Notes: generated from the letters alone by a model not told the origin. Shown: positions 1 to 9,280, numbered from the stretch's first letter. The stretch is 64,000 nt of DNA from Litchfieldella rifensis (GCF_042646605.1 NZ_JBHRUG010000002.1:310001-374000), one strand, 5' to 3'. Numbers and translations are program-made.

Positions 1-179
1 CCAAGCTGATTGCCTGGGGTCTGTTGTCCGCCTTGGCCTTCCATTTCGTGGCCGGCATCAAGCACCTGCTGATGGATATCCACATCGGCGTGACCCTGGA
101 AAGCGGTGTGCGCAAGGCACAGATCACTGTGGTGGTCAGTGCGGTCCTGGTGATTCTGGCGGGAGTCTGGGTATGGTAA
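1..179 (+). CDS. sdhC: Succinate dehydrogenase cytochrome b556 subunit, C-terminal part
   Basis: Only the last 58 codons are in the window; the start lies upstream. The reading frame begins at base 3 and ends at TAA 177-179. The visible part has the end of one membrane helix carrying FHFVAGIKHLLMD, which matches the SdhC helix that supplies a haem b ligand (the His of GIKH). A last hydrophobic helix follows (VVVSAVLVILAGVWVW). SdhC anchors succinate dehydrogenase (complex II) in the inner membrane and helps form the ubiquinone site. The stop overlaps the start of sdhD by 7 bases, so the two are translationally coupled. Identity is secure from the haem motif and the operon. Confidence 0.93.
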   Translation, partial: KLIAWGLLSALAFHFVAGIKHLLMDIHIGVTLESGVRKAQITVVVSAVLVILAGVWVW

Positions 180-520
180 CCAACATCACGAACTTCGGCC
201 GCAGTGGCCTGTCCGACTGGTTGATTCAGCGCGTCTCGGCGATCATCCTCGCACTCTATACACTCTTCCTCGTCGGCTATCTGCTGCTCAACCCGGGACT
301 GGATTATGCCGCCTGGAGCGGTCTGTTCGAACAGACGTGGATGCGGATCTTCTCCCTGCTGGCTTTCGTCTCGATAGCGGCGCATGCGTGGATCGGTCTG
401 TGGACCGTGGTCACCGACTATCTCAGGTCGACCAGCGTCCGTCTCACCGTCCAGACCATCATCATCCTGGCCATCTTCGTCTTTCTGGTGTGGGGCGTTC
501 AAGTCCTGTGGGGAGCCTGA
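173..520 (+). CDS. sdhD: Succinate dehydrogenase membrane anchor subunit
   Basis: This 115-aa protein has three hydrophobic helices (about residues 20-40, 57-80 and 91-113), the normal size and topology for SdhD. The N-terminal stretch GRSGLSDWLIQRVSAIIL is typical of the family. AHAWIGLWTVVTDY in the second helix region matches the segment near the quinone/haem pocket. With SdhC it anchors SdhAB to the inner membrane and passes electrons to ubiquinone. It overlaps sdhC by 7 bases and is followed 3 bases later by sdhA, in the standard sdhCDAB order. Confidence 0.95.
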   Translation: MVTNITNFGRSGLSDWLIQRVSAIILALYTLFLVGYLLLNPGLDYAAWSGLFEQTWMRIFSLLAFVSIAAHAWIGLWTVVTDYLRSTSVRLTVQTIIILAIFVFLVWGVQVLWGA

Positions 521-523
521 TTC

Positions 524-2296
524 ATGTCTAACATGCGTAGCCTGACCTTTGACGCAATCATCATCGGTGGTGGTGGCTCTGGCCTGCGTACCGCCCTGGA
601 ACTTGCCAAATCCGGCAAGAAGACGGCCGTCCTGTCCAAGGTGTTCCCGACCCGCTCGCACACCGTTTCCGCCCAAGGCGGCATCACCTGTGCCATCGCT
701 TCCGCCGACCCCAACGACGACTGGCGCTGGCACATGTACGATACCGTCAAGGGCGGTGACTATATCGCTGACCAGGACGCGGCCGAGTACATGTGCTCCG
801 AGGGGCCCAAGGCGGTCTTCGAGCTCGAGCACATGGGCCTGCCGTTCTCGCGCTTCGACAATGGCCGCATCTATCAGCGCCCCTTCGGCGGCCAGTCCAA
901 GGACTTCGGCAAGGGGGGCCAGGCGGCACGTACCTGCGCCGCCGCCGACCGTACCGGGCATGCGCTGCTGCACACGCTTTATCAGAATAATCTGAAGAAC
1001 AACACCACCTTCCTCAACGAGTGGTATGCCGTCGACCTGGTCAAGAACGCCAATGGCGATGTGGTCGGCTGCATCGCGCTTTGCATCGAAACCGGCGAAG
1101 TGGTGCTTGTGAAGTCCAAGGCCACGGTATTGGCCACCGGCGGGGCCGGTCGCATCTACGCTTCCACCACCAACGCCCTGATCAACACCGGTGACGGTAT
1201 CGGCATGGCGCTGCGCGCCGGCTTCCCGATGCAGGACATGGAGATGTGGCAGTTCCACCCCACCGGTATCTATGGCGCGGGCACCCTGGTGACCGAGGGT
1301 TGCCGTGGCGAGGGGGGCTACCTGATCAACAAGGACGGCGAGCGCTTCATGGAGCGTTACGCACCCAACGCCAAGGATCTGGCTGGCCGCGACGTGGTCG
1401 CCCGCTCCATGGTCATGGAGATCCTCGAAGGCCGTGGCTGCGGCGAGAAGGGCGATCATGTCTTCCTCAAGCTCGACCACCTGGGTGAGGAAGTTCTCGG
1501 CAAGCGCTTGCCGGGCATCGTCGAGCTGTCCAAGACCTTTGCGCATGTGGATCCGGCCCAGGAGCCGATCCCGGTGGTGCCGACCTGCCACTACATGATG
1601 GGCGGCATTCCTACCAATGTGCATGGCCAGGCGATCATGCAGGACGCCGATGGTAACGACCAGGTCGTCAACGGCCTGTTCGCCTGCGGCGAAGCGGCCT
1701 GTGTCTCGGTGCATGGTGCCAACCGCCTGGGCGGCAACTCGCTGCTCGATCTGGTGGTGTTCGGCCGCGCCGCCGGCATGTTCATCGAAGGGGCGCTCAA
1801 CGACGGCATCGATTACCTCGACGCCTCCGAGTCGGACGTGGATGCGGCGATGAAGCGCATGAGCCGTTGGAACGAGTCGGCGGGCGGCGAGTCGGTGCCC
1901 GCGCTCAAGGCTGAACTGCAGGACGTCATGCAGAATGCCTTCGGTGTGTTCCGCCAGGAAGACAACATGCAGAAAGGGGTCAAGAAGCTTGCCGAACTGC
2001 GTGGCCGGATCGCCGAAGCTCACCTGGGCGACAAGTCGAACGCCTTCAACACCGCGCGTGTCGAGGCACTGGAGCTCGACAACCTGATGGAAGTGGCCGA
2101 GGCCACTGCGATTTCGGCGCTGGAGCGCAAGGAGAGCCGCGGCGCGCATTCCCGCTATGACTATCCGGACCGTGACGACGTCAATTGGCTGAAGCACTCG
2201 CTGTACTTCCCGGCTGACAAGAAGCTCGGCAAGCGCGACGTCAACTTCACGCCGAAGACTGTCGATACCTTCGAGCCGAAAGTCCGCACTTACTAA
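524..2296 (+). CDS. sdhA: Succinate dehydrogenase flavoprotein subunit
   Basis: The protein (590 aa, the usual length) oxidises succinate to fumarate in the TCA cycle and complex II. Near the N-terminus is the FAD-binding glycine motif IIIGGGGSGLRTALELA. Next comes RSHTVSAQGG, whose His (about residue 46) is the site of covalent FAD attachment. Mid-protein HPTGIYGAGTLVTEGCRGEGG and the later HYMMGGIPTN and HGANRLGGNSLLD blocks are the substrate-binding and active-site segments of the SdhA/FrdA family. It sits 3 bases after sdhD and 10 bases before sdhB. Quinol:fumarate reductase is the only realistic alternative, and the sdhCD partners and linked suc genes argue for Sdh. Confidence 0.98.
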   Translation: MSNMRSLTFDAIIIGGGGSGLRTALELAKSGKKTAVLSKVFPTRSHTVSAQGGITCAIASADPNDDWRWHMYDTVKGGDYIADQDAAEYMCSEGPKAVFELEHMGLPFSRFDNGRIYQRPFGGQSKDFGKGGQAARTCAAADRTGHALLHTLYQNNLKNNTTFLNEWYAVDLVKNANGDVVGCIALCIETGEVVLVKSKATVLATGGAGRIYASTTNALINTGDGIGMALRAGFPMQDMEMWQFHPTGIYGAGTLVTEGCRGEGGYLINKDGERFMERYAPNAKDLAGRDVVARSMVMEILEGRGCGEKGDHVFLKLDHLGEEVLGKRLPGIVELSKTFAHVDPAQEPIPVVPTCHYMMGGIPTNVHGQAIMQDADGNDQVVNGLFACGEAACVSVHGANRLGGNSLLDLVVFGRAAGMFIEGALNDGIDYLDASESDVDAAMKRMSRWNESAGGESVPALKAELQDVMQNAFGVFRQEDNMQKGVKKLAELRGRIAEAHLGDKSNAFNTARVEALELDNLMEVAEATAISALERKESRGAHSRYDYPDRDDVNWLKHSLYFPADKKLGKRDVNFTPKTVDTFEPKVRTY

Positions 2297-2306
2297 GGGG
2301 GTCACG

Positions 2307-3017
2307 ATGTCCACGCTTCAGGTATCCGTATACCGCTACAATCCGGAAACCGATTCCGCACCTTACATGCAGGAGTTCCAGGTCGACACCAAGGGCCGCG
2401 ACCTGATGGTGCTCGATGTGCTGAGCCTGATCAAGGAGCAGGACAGCTCCATGGCCTACCGCCGCAGTTGCCGTGAAGGGGTGTGCGGCTCCGACGGCAT
2501 GAACATGAACGGCAAGAACGGTCTGGCCTGTGTCACCGCCTTGTCCGAGGTGGTCAAGAGCAACAAGCTGGCACTGCGTCCGCTGCCCGGCCTGCCGGTG
2601 ATCCGCGACCTGGTGGTCGACATGGGGATCTTCTACAAGCAGTACGAGCGTATCCAGCCGTACCTGCAGAACGACGAGCCGGCGCCGGCCATCGAACGGC
2701 TGCAGTCGCCGGAAGATCGCGACAAGCTCGACGGCCTCTACGAGTGCATCCTGTGTGCCTGTTGCTCGACGGCCTGTCCGTCGTTCTGGTGGAACCCGGA
2801 AAAGTTCGTCGGTCCCGCTGGCCTGCTGCAGGCCTATCGCTTCCTGGCAGACTCGCGCGACACCGCGACCCGCGAACGCCTGGCCGATCTCGAGGATCCG
2901 TTCTCGGTGTTCCGTTGTCGTGGCATCATGAATTGTGTGGCGGTATGTCCCAAGGGACTCAACCCGACCCGCGCCATCGGCAAGATTCGCGAGATGCTGT
3001 TGGCCAATGCCACTTAA
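2307..3017 (+). CDS. sdhB: Succinate dehydrogenase iron-sulfur subunit
   Basis: SdhB (236 aa) carries electrons from the SdhA flavin to quinone through three clusters. The sequence shows all three ligand sets: SCREGVCGSDGMNMNG plus a following GLAC for [2Fe-2S], CILCACCSTACPSFWW for [4Fe-4S], and CRGIMNCVAVCPKGLNP for the 3Fe-4S cluster. Length and motif spacing are those of the E. coli enzyme. GGGGGTCACG precedes the ATG by a normal distance. It is the last gene of the sdh unit. A 268-bp gap containing a long perfect inverted repeat separates it from sucA. Confidence 0.98.
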   Translation: MSTLQVSVYRYNPETDSAPYMQEFQVDTKGRDLMVLDVLSLIKEQDSSMAYRRSCREGVCGSDGMNMNGKNGLACVTALSEVVKSNKLALRPLPGLPVIRDLVVDMGIFYKQYERIQPYLQNDEPAPAIERLQSPEDRDKLDGLYECILCACCSTACPSFWWNPEKFVGPAGLLQAYRFLADSRDTATRERLADLEDPFSVFRCRGIMNCVAVCPKGLNPTRAIGKIREMLLANAT

Positions 3018-3093
3018 ATCGTGGCGCTTAGCTTGCTATCATGGGCGCCGGTTTTCGGCTGTGACCAAGTGTCGCAGTCGGGCCCGGCCGCGT

Positions 3094-3130
3094 CGTCGAG
3101 AGCCGGTGCCTAGTGCACCGGCTCTCGACG
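3094..3130. repeat. Perfect 16-bp inverted repeat between sdhB and sucA
   Basis: CGTCGAGAGCCGGTGC (3094-3109) is followed by a 5-base loop and its exact reverse complement (3115-3130). No run of T follows on either strand, so it is not a classical rho-independent terminator. It could be an mRNA-stabilising or processing hairpin at the sdh/suc junction, a rho-independent variant, or a protein-binding palindrome. The rest of 3018-3285 holds no gene that I can support. Confidence 0.75.
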
Positions 3131-3285
3131 ATGGATGGCAAGGCTCGCGGACCCTATCGATCACGGCCAGGTCCGGAGTTCGCCGGTTAGCATGATCGCC
3201 CTTCCGGCAGGGCACCAGAAACGCCCGATGCGGCGATGCCGTATCCGGCGCCGACAACACCCCATCAGTGTAGGGTGACCGAGAG

Positions 3286-6120
3286 ATGCAAGAAGGCATA
3301 ATGGAGTTGATGTGGCGCACCTCCCACATGAGTGGTGGCAATGCCCACTATGTGGAAGCGCTCTATGAGCAATACCTCGTCGATCCAAATGCTGTCCCAG
3401 ACGAATGGCGCAACTATTTCGATCGATTGCCCCGTCCAGACGGCAGCTCCTCCCACGATGTTCCACTAAGCCCGATTCGCGACCAGTTCTATCAGCTCGG
3501 CAAAAACCGACGCGCCACCCAGGCCGCAACGGCCATCGACAGCGGCGAGAGCAAGAAGCAGGTCAGGGTTCTCCAGCTGATCAACGCCTATCGTTTCCGT
3601 GGCCATCAGAAGGCCGATATCGATCCGCTCAAGCTGCGCAGTCAGGTACCGGTTCCCGATCTCGATCTTTCTTTCCATCAGCTATCGTCCGCCGACCTGG
3701 ACACCGAGTTCCAGACCGGCTCCTTCTTCCTGGGCAAGGACAAGGCGCCGCTCAAGGAGATCGTCGATGCCCTGGAGCAGACCTATTGCCGGTCGATCGG
3801 CTGCGAGATCATGCATATCGTCGACACCGAAGAGAAGCGCTGGCTGCAGCAGCGTTTCGAGTCGGTGCGCTCGAAGCCGAAGTTCAGCCCCGAGGTGCGC
3901 AAGCATGTACTGGAGCGACTGACCGCGGCAGAAGGGCTGGAAAACTATCTGGCCTCCAAGTATCCGGGGACCAAGCGCTTCGGCCTGGAGGGCGGCGAGG
4001 TTTTCATCCCGATGATGGACGAGATCATCCAACGTGCCGGTGGCTATGGCACCAAGGAAGTGGTCATCGGCATGGCCCACCGTGGCCGTCTCAACCTGCT
4101 GGTCAATATCCTCGGCAAGAGCCCTTCCGAGCTGATCGAGGAGTTCGACGGCAAGAAGGTGATCGAGCAGGGCTCGGGTGACGTCAAGTATCACCAGGGC
4201 TTCAGTTCCAACGTCATGACCCCGGGCGGCGAAGTGCACCTGGCGCTGGCCTTCAACCCCTCGCATCTGGAGATCGTGTCGCCGGTGGTGGAGGGGTCGG
4301 TGCGCGCTCGTCAGGATCGTCGCGACGACAGCGAAGGCGACAAGGTGCTGCCGATCAATGTCCATGGCGACGCTGCCTTTGCCGGCCAGGGCGTGGTCAT
4401 GGAGACCTTCCAGATGTCCCAGACCCGCGCCTACAAGACCGGTGGCACGCTGCACATCGTCATCAACAACCAGGTGGGCTTCACCACCTCGCACCCCGAT
4501 GACACCCGCTCCACGGAGTACTGCACCGACATTGCCAAGATGGTTCAGGCGCCGATCTTCCACGTCAACGGCGACGATCCGGATGCCGTGCTGCATGCCA
4601 CTCAGGTGGCCACCGACTATCGCCAGCAGTTCAAGCGCGACGTGGTCATCGATCTGGTCTGTTACCGCCGCCGCGGTCACAACGAGGCCGACGAGCCGTC
4701 CGGCACCCAGCCGATGATGTACCAGAAGATCAAGAATCACCCGTCGGCTCGCGCGCTGTACGCCCAGCGCCTGGCCGAGGAGGGTGTGGTGCCGGAAGAA
4801 GAAGGCCAGGCACTGATCGAGACCTATCGCCATGATCTGCTGGCCGGCAACCATGTCGCCAATGCCCTGGTCAAGGAGCCCAACAAGGAGCTGTTCGTCG
4901 ACTGGGCGCCCTACCTCGGCCATCAGTGGACCGGCGATGCCGATACCACCGTCGACATGAAGCGCATGCAGCAGCTCGCCGCCCGGATGTGCGAGATCCC
5001 CGACGGCGTTCAGGTGCAGCGCCAGGTGGCCAAGATCTACGAGGACCGCCGCAAGATGCTGGCCGGTGGCATGGCGATCAACTGGGGCTTCGCCGAGACG
5101 CTGGCCTATGCCACGCTGCTCGACCAGGACCACCCGATCCGCTTCACCGGCCAGGACAGCGGCCGCGGCACCTTCTCCCACCGCCATGCGGTGGTGCACA
5201 ACCAGAAGGATGGCAGCACCTACGTACCGCTAGAACATATCGCCGATGGTCAGCCACGCTTCACCATCCATGACTCCTTCCTGTCGGAAGAGGCGGTGCT
5301 GGCGTTCGAATATGGCTATGCCACCACGATGCCCAATGCCTTGATCATCTGGGAAGCCCAGTTCGGCGACTTCTTCAATGGCGCCCAGGTGGTGGTCGAC
5401 CAGTTCATCTCCTCCGGCGAGACCAAGTGGGGGCGGTTGTGTGGCCTGACCATGCTGCTGCCGCACGGCTACGAAGGCCAGGGACCGGAACACTCCTCCG
5501 CACGCCTAGAACGCTTCCTGCAGCTGTGTGCCGAGCACAACATGCAGGTCTGCGTGCCGACCACTCCGGCCCAGATCTTCCATCTGCTGCGTCGCCAGGT
5601 GATTCGCCCGCTGCGCAAGCCCTTGGTGGTGATGTCGCCCAAGAGCCTGCTGCGTCACAAGGAAGCCACCTCGACCCTGGAAGAGCTGGCTCACGGCAAG
5701 TTCCAGATGGTGCTGCCGGACCAGGGCAAGCTCGAGGCGGAGAAGGTCAGGCGTGTGGTGCTATGCGCCGGCAAGGTCTACTACGACCTGGCCAGCTATC
5801 GCAGTGAGCACGAGCGTGATGACACCGCCGTCTTGCGTCTCGAGCAGCTCTATCCCTTCCCCAAGGAGGAGCTCTACGAGGCGCTCAAGGCTTACGCCAA
5901 CCTGGAACAGGTGGTGTGGTGCCAGGAGGAGCCGCTCAACCAGGGAGCCTGGTACCAGAGCCAGCACCATATGCGTGTGGTCGCCGACATGCTGGGCGAG
6001 GGCCTGGGCCGCGGGCTCAAGTTCGCTGGTCGTCCGGCCTCCGCCGCCCCCGCGTCGGGCTACATGTCCGTTCATGTCGAACAGCAGCGCCAACTGGTGG
6101 ACGACGCCTTCAATGCCTGA
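3286..6120 (+). CDS. sucA: 2-oxoglutarate dehydrogenase E1 component
   Basis: SucA (944 aa) is the thiamine-diphosphate decarboxylase of the 2-oxoglutarate dehydrogenase complex. It decarboxylates 2-oxoglutarate and reductively succinylates the lipoyl groups of SucB. The N-terminus (MQEGIMELMWRTSHMSGGN, then YVEALYEQYLVDPNAVPDEWR) is the conserved SucA opening and fixes the start. VVIGMAHRGRLNLLVN, NPSHLEIVSPVVEG and IVINNQVGFTTS are typical transketolase-fold E1o blocks. GDDPDAVLHA belongs to the cofactor-binding region, and RRRGHNEADEPS and GQDSGRGTFSHRHA are the active-site and pyrimidine-domain segments. It starts the sucAB-lpd group 42 bases before sucB. Confidence 0.98.
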   Translation: MQEGIMELMWRTSHMSGGNAHYVEALYEQYLVDPNAVPDEWRNYFDRLPRPDGSSSHDVPLSPIRDQFYQLGKNRRATQAATAIDSGESKKQVRVLQLINAYRFRGHQKADIDPLKLRSQVPVPDLDLSFHQLSSADLDTEFQTGSFFLGKDKAPLKEIVDALEQTYCRSIGCEIMHIVDTEEKRWLQQRFESVRSKPKFSPEVRKHVLERLTAAEGLENYLASKYPGTKRFGLEGGEVFIPMMDEIIQRAGGYGTKEVVIGMAHRGRLNLLVNILGKSPSELIEEFDGKKVIEQGSGDVKYHQGFSSNVMTPGGEVHLALAFNPSHLEIVSPVVEGSVRARQDRRDDSEGDKVLPINVHGDAAFAGQGVVMETFQMSQTRAYKTGGTLHIVINNQVGFTTSHPDDTRSTEYCTDIAKMVQAPIFHVNGDDPDAVLHATQVATDYRQQFKRDVVIDLVCYRRRGHNEADEPSGTQPMMYQKIKNHPSARALYAQRLAEEGVVPEEEGQALIETYRHDLLAGNHVANALVKEPNKELFVDWAPYLGHQWTGDADTTVDMKRMQQLAARMCEIPDGVQVQRQVAKIYEDRRKMLAGGMAINWGFAETLAYATLLDQDHPIRFTGQDSGRGTFSHRHAVVHNQKDGSTYVPLEHIADGQPRFTIHDSFLSEEAVLAFEYGYATTMPNALIIWEAQFGDFFNGAQVVVDQFISSGETKWGRLCGLTMLLPHGYEGQGPEHSSARLERFLQLCAEHNMQVCVPTTPAQIFHLLRRQVIRPLRKPLVVMSPKSLLRHKEATSTLEELAHGKFQMVLPDQGKLEAEKVRRVVLCAGKVYYDLASYRSEHERDDTAVLRLEQLYPFPKEELYEALKAYANLEQVVWCQEEPLNQGAWYQSQHHMRVVADMLGEGLGRGLKFAGRPASAAPASGYMSVHVEQQRQLVDDAFNA

Positions 6121-6161
6121 GGCGTCCTATCGGACGAGAGAGAACACACAAGGGAAACGAA

Positions 6162-7745
6162 ATGGCTACCGAGATCAAAGCGCCAACCTTTCCGGAATCC
6201 GTTGCCGAAGGCAGCGTGGCTGCTTGGCACAAGCAACCGGGCGATAGCGTTGAGCGTGACGAACTGATCGTCGAAATCGAGACCGACAAGGTCGTGCTCG
6301 AGGTAGTGGCGCCGGAAGCCGGCACGCTGTCCGAGATCAAGGCGCAAGAGGGTGATACCGTCCAGTCCGCACAGGTGCTGGGCCTGCTGGGGGCAGCGGG
6401 TCAGAAAGCCGAGCCCAAGGTGAACGACAAGGCAGAAGCGAAATCCGTGAACGAGAGCGAAGCCAAGGCCGAAAAGCCGGCCGCTGCCAACAAGCCGGCT
6501 GTTTCGGCCAAGACCCATGAGGTCAAGGCGCCGAGCTTCCCGGAATCGATCCAGGAAGGCACCGTGGCCACCTGGCACAAGCAGGTCGGCGAGGCGGTCA
6601 AGCGTGACGAGGTGCTGGCCGATATCGAGACCGACAAGGTGGTGCTGGAAGTCGTGGCTCCCGCCGATGGCGCGCTGAGCAAAATCAACGCCGAGGAAGG
6701 TTCACAGGTGGAATCCGAGGCGGTGCTGGCACTTTTTGCTGAAGGTGCCGGAGGCGAGGTTGAGGAGGGCAAGACCCAGGCCGAACCGAGTGCCGAGGCC
6801 AAGGGAGCCGAGGAAAGCGGCGATGAAAAACTCGGTGACAAGATCCTGGCGCCGGCGGCGCGCAAGCTGGTCGCCGAGCACAACCTCGACGTGAGCAAGA
6901 TCGAGGGGTCCGGCAAGGGAGGACGCATCCTCAAGGAGGATGTCCAACGTGCCGTCCAGGCGGGCAATGCCAAGAAGGCCGCCAACAAGCCTGCCGCTGC
7001 ACCCCAAGCGAGTGCCGCGGCGGCTGTACCGGCCTTCGAAGGCGAGCGCCCCGAGAAACGTGTGCCGATGAGCCGTCTGCGCCAGACCATCGCCAAGCGA
7101 CTGGTCCAGGCCCAGCAGACCGCTGCCATGCTGACCACCTACAACGAGGTCGACATGGGCGCGGTGATGGACCTGCGTGCCCAGTACAAGGATACCTTCC
7201 TCAAGGCCCATGACATCAAGCTCGGCTTCATGGGGTTCTTCGTCAAGGCGGCTTCCGAAGCCCTCAAGCGCTTCCCGGACGTCAATGCTTCCATCGACGG
7301 CACCGATATCGTCTACCACGGCTATCAGGATATCGGCGTGGCCGTCTCCACCGACCGCGGCCTGGTGGTGCCGGTGCTGCGCGATACCGACAGCATGAAG
7401 ATCGCCGATGTCGAAAAGACCATCGTCGACTTTGGCAAGCGCGCCCGTGACGGCAAGCTCGGCATCGACGAGATGCAGGGGGGCACCTTCACCATCACCA
7501 ACGGCGGCATCTTCGGTTCGCTGATGTCGACGCCGATTCTCAATCCGCCGCAAACCGCGATCCTGGGCATGCACAAGATCCAGGAACGTCCCATGGCCGT
7601 TAACGGCAAGGTCGAGATTCGGCCGATGATGTACCTCGCGCTGTCATACGACCATCGCATGATCGATGGCAAGGACGCGGTGCAGTTCCTGGTCACCCTC
7701 AAGGAGCTGCTGGAGGATCCAGCGCGCCTGCTGCTGGATATCTAA
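6162..7745 (+). CDS. sucB: Dihydrolipoamide succinyltransferase (E2o) with two lipoyl domains
   Basis: The start is placed at ATG 6162 because MATEIKAPTFPESVAEG is the lipoyl-domain N-terminus; the frame stays open upstream, inside sucA. The product is 527 aa, about 120 aa longer than the E. coli or Pseudomonas enzyme. It has two lipoyl domains (about residues 1-78 and 118-194), each with an ETDKVVLEVVAP motif giving lipoyl lysines at about K43 and K159. They are joined by an Ala/Lys/Glu-rich linker. A peripheral-subunit-binding domain (about 226-265) and a catalytic acyltransferase domain (about 300-527) with SYDHRMIDGKDA (His about 498, Asp about 502) follow. It transfers succinyl groups to CoA. 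Operon: sucA-sucB-lpd. Confidence 0.97.
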   Translation: MATEIKAPTFPESVAEGSVAAWHKQPGDSVERDELIVEIETDKVVLEVVAPEAGTLSEIKAQEGDTVQSAQVLGLLGAAGQKAEPKVNDKAEAKSVNESEAKAEKPAAANKPAVSAKTHEVKAPSFPESIQEGTVATWHKQVGEAVKRDEVLADIETDKVVLEVVAPADGALSKINAEEGSQVESEAVLALFAEGAGGEVEEGKTQAEPSAEAKGAEESGDEKLGDKILAPAARKLVAEHNLDVSKIEGSGKGGRILKEDVQRAVQAGNAKKAANKPAAAPQASAAAAVPAFEGERPEKRVPMSRLRQTIAKRLVQAQQTAAMLTTYNEVDMGAVMDLRAQYKDTFLKAHDIKLGFMGFFVKAASEALKRFPDVNASIDGTDIVYHGYQDIGVAVSTDRGLVVPVLRDTDSMKIADVEKTIVDFGKRARDGKLGIDEMQGGTFTITNGGIFGSLMSTPILNPPQTAILGMHKIQERPMAVNGKVEIRPMMYLALSYDHRMIDGKDAVQFLVTLKELLEDPARLLLDI

Positions 7746-7799
7746 GGCGCGTCGTTACGCAACGAACTCTCAAGCGATCCGACTAAACAGGAAGATTTC

Positions 7800-9233
7800 A
7801 TGGCCGATAAATTCGATGTGATCGTCATTGGCGCTGGTCCCGGCGGGTATGTTGCCGCCATTCGTGCCGCACAGCTCGGGCTGAAGACGGCCTGTGTGGA
7901 AAAGTGGACCAACAAGGAAGGCAAGGTCGTGCACGGCGGCACCTGCCTGAACGTGGGCTGTATCCCGTCCAAGGCGTTGCTCGAGACCTCGCACAAATTC
8001 GTCGAGGCGCGCGACCATTACGACGAGATCGGCATCGAGGTGGGCGATCTGTCACCGAATATCGCCAAGATGCTCGAGTTCAAGGAAAAGGTCATCGCCA
8101 AGAACGTCGGTGGCATCAGCGCCTTGTTCAAGGCCAATGGGGTCACCGCTCTCGATGGTACCGGCAAGGTGCTGTCCAGCAAGCAGGTCGAAGTCAACAA
8201 TGGCGGTGACAAGACCGTCTATGAAGCCGACAACATCGTTATCGCCACCGGCTCGGTACCGGTGGAGATTCCGCCCACGCCGCTGACCGACGACTTGGTC
8301 GTCGACTCTAGCGGTGCCCTGGAATTCACGGAAGCACCCAAGCGTCTGGGCGTGATCGGCGCGGGTGTCATCGGCCTGGAGCTGGGCAGCGTGTGGAATC
8401 GTCTGGGCAGCGAAGTCACCATGCTGGAGGCCATGGACACCTTCTTGCCGGCGGTGGATACCGCCATTGCCAAGGAAACCCAGAAGCTGCTCAAGAAGCA
8501 GGGCCTGGACATCAAGTTGGGCGCTCGTGTCACCGGTTCCGAGGTCAAGGGCAAGGAAGTCGTCGTCAAGTATACCGATGCCAAGGGCGAGCAGGAGCAG
8601 ACCTTCGACAAGCTGATCGTGTGTGTCGGTCGCCGTCCCTACACCCAGGGGGTGCTGGGTGAGGATGCCGGCGTCAAGCTCGACGAGCGCGGTTTCATCT
8701 TCGTCGACGATCAGTGCCGTACCAGCGTGCCGGGTGTGTATGCCATCGGCGACTGCGTGCGTGGCCAGATGCTGGCTCACAAGGCCTCGGAAGAGGGCGT
8801 GATGGTCGCCGACATCATCGCCGGCCACAAGGCCGAGATGAACTATGACGCCATTCCCTGCGTCATCTACACTGCCCCGGAAGTGGCGTGGGTAGGCATG
8901 AACGAGCAGGAAGCCAAGGCTGCCGGCATCGAGGTCAAGACCGGCTCCTTCCCGTTCTCCGCCAACGGCCGCGCGCTTGCCAACAATGCTCCGGATGGCA
9001 TGGCGAAGGTCATCGCCGATGCCGAGACCGACCGCATCCTGGGGGTGCATATCGTCAGCCAGCACGCCGGCGAACTGATCGCCCAGGGTGTGATCGCCAT
9101 GGAGTTCGGCTCCAGCGCCGAGGATCTGGCGTTGACCTGCTACGCTCACCCGAGCACCTCGGAAGCCGTGCATGAGGCGGCCCTGGCCGTCGGTGGCCAC
9201 GCCATCCATATGGCCAACCGCAAGAAGCGCTAG
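7800..9233 (+). CDS. lpdA: Dihydrolipoyl dehydrogenase (E3)
   Basis: This 477-aa flavoprotein reoxidises the dihydrolipoyl groups of SucB with NAD+. Visible are the FAD motif VIVIGAGPGGYVAAIRAAQLG and the redox-active disulfide GGTCLNVGCIPSKALLE. The NAD-binding motif GVIGAGVIGLELGSVWNRLG and the second FAD motif GVYAIGDCVRG follow. At the C-terminus is the catalytic-base region CYAHPSTSEAVHEA, the HPT/SE motif of the family. It lies 54 bases after sucB, as in Pseudomonas and unlike E. coli, where lpd is linked to the aceEF operon. A GC-rich hairpin follows it. Confidence 0.97.
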   Translation: MADKFDVIVIGAGPGGYVAAIRAAQLGLKTACVEKWTNKEGKVVHGGTCLNVGCIPSKALLETSHKFVEARDHYDEIGIEVGDLSPNIAKMLEFKEKVIAKNVGGISALFKANGVTALDGTGKVLSSKQVEVNNGGDKTVYEADNIVIATGSVPVEIPPTPLTDDLVVDSSGALEFTEAPKRLGVIGAGVIGLELGSVWNRLGSEVTMLEAMDTFLPAVDTAIAKETQKLLKKQGLDIKLGARVTGSEVKGKEVVVKYTDAKGEQEQTFDKLIVCVGRRPYTQGVLGEDAGVKLDERGFIFVDDQCRTSVPGVYAIGDCVRGQMLAHKASEEGVMVADIIAGHKAEMNYDAIPCVIYTAPEVAWVGMNEQEAKAAGIEVKTGSFPFSANGRALANNAPDGMAKVIADAETDRILGVHIVSQHAGELIAQGVIAMEFGSSAEDLALTCYAHPSTSEAVHEAALAVGGHAIHMANRKKR

Positions 9234-9253
9234 TTCGCATTACGCAATAACAA

Positions 9254-9280
9254 GCGCCACCCGAGGGTGGCGCGTCGTTT
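9254..9280 (+). terminator. Hairpin after lpd, possible weak terminator
   Basis: GCGCCACC (9254-9261), loop CGAG, GGTGGCGC (9266-9273), then GTCGTTT. The stem is strong but the T run is poor. It may terminate or attenuate between lpd and sucC, or stabilise the sucAB-lpd transcript. The 147-bp gap to sucC is long enough to hold a separate promoter. Confidence 0.5.

Noticed and set aside
3682..5199. A 505-codon minus-strand open frame opposite sucA
   Set aside because: It lies fully inside sucA, has a His/Leu/Gly-rich composition typical of an antisense shadow in GC-rich DNA, and matches no family.
5916..6161. Extended N-terminus of sucB reaching into sucA
   Set aside because: The lipoyl-domain start MATEIKAPTF and the spacing after sucA fix ATG 6162; the extension is Arg/Pro-rich and unrelated.
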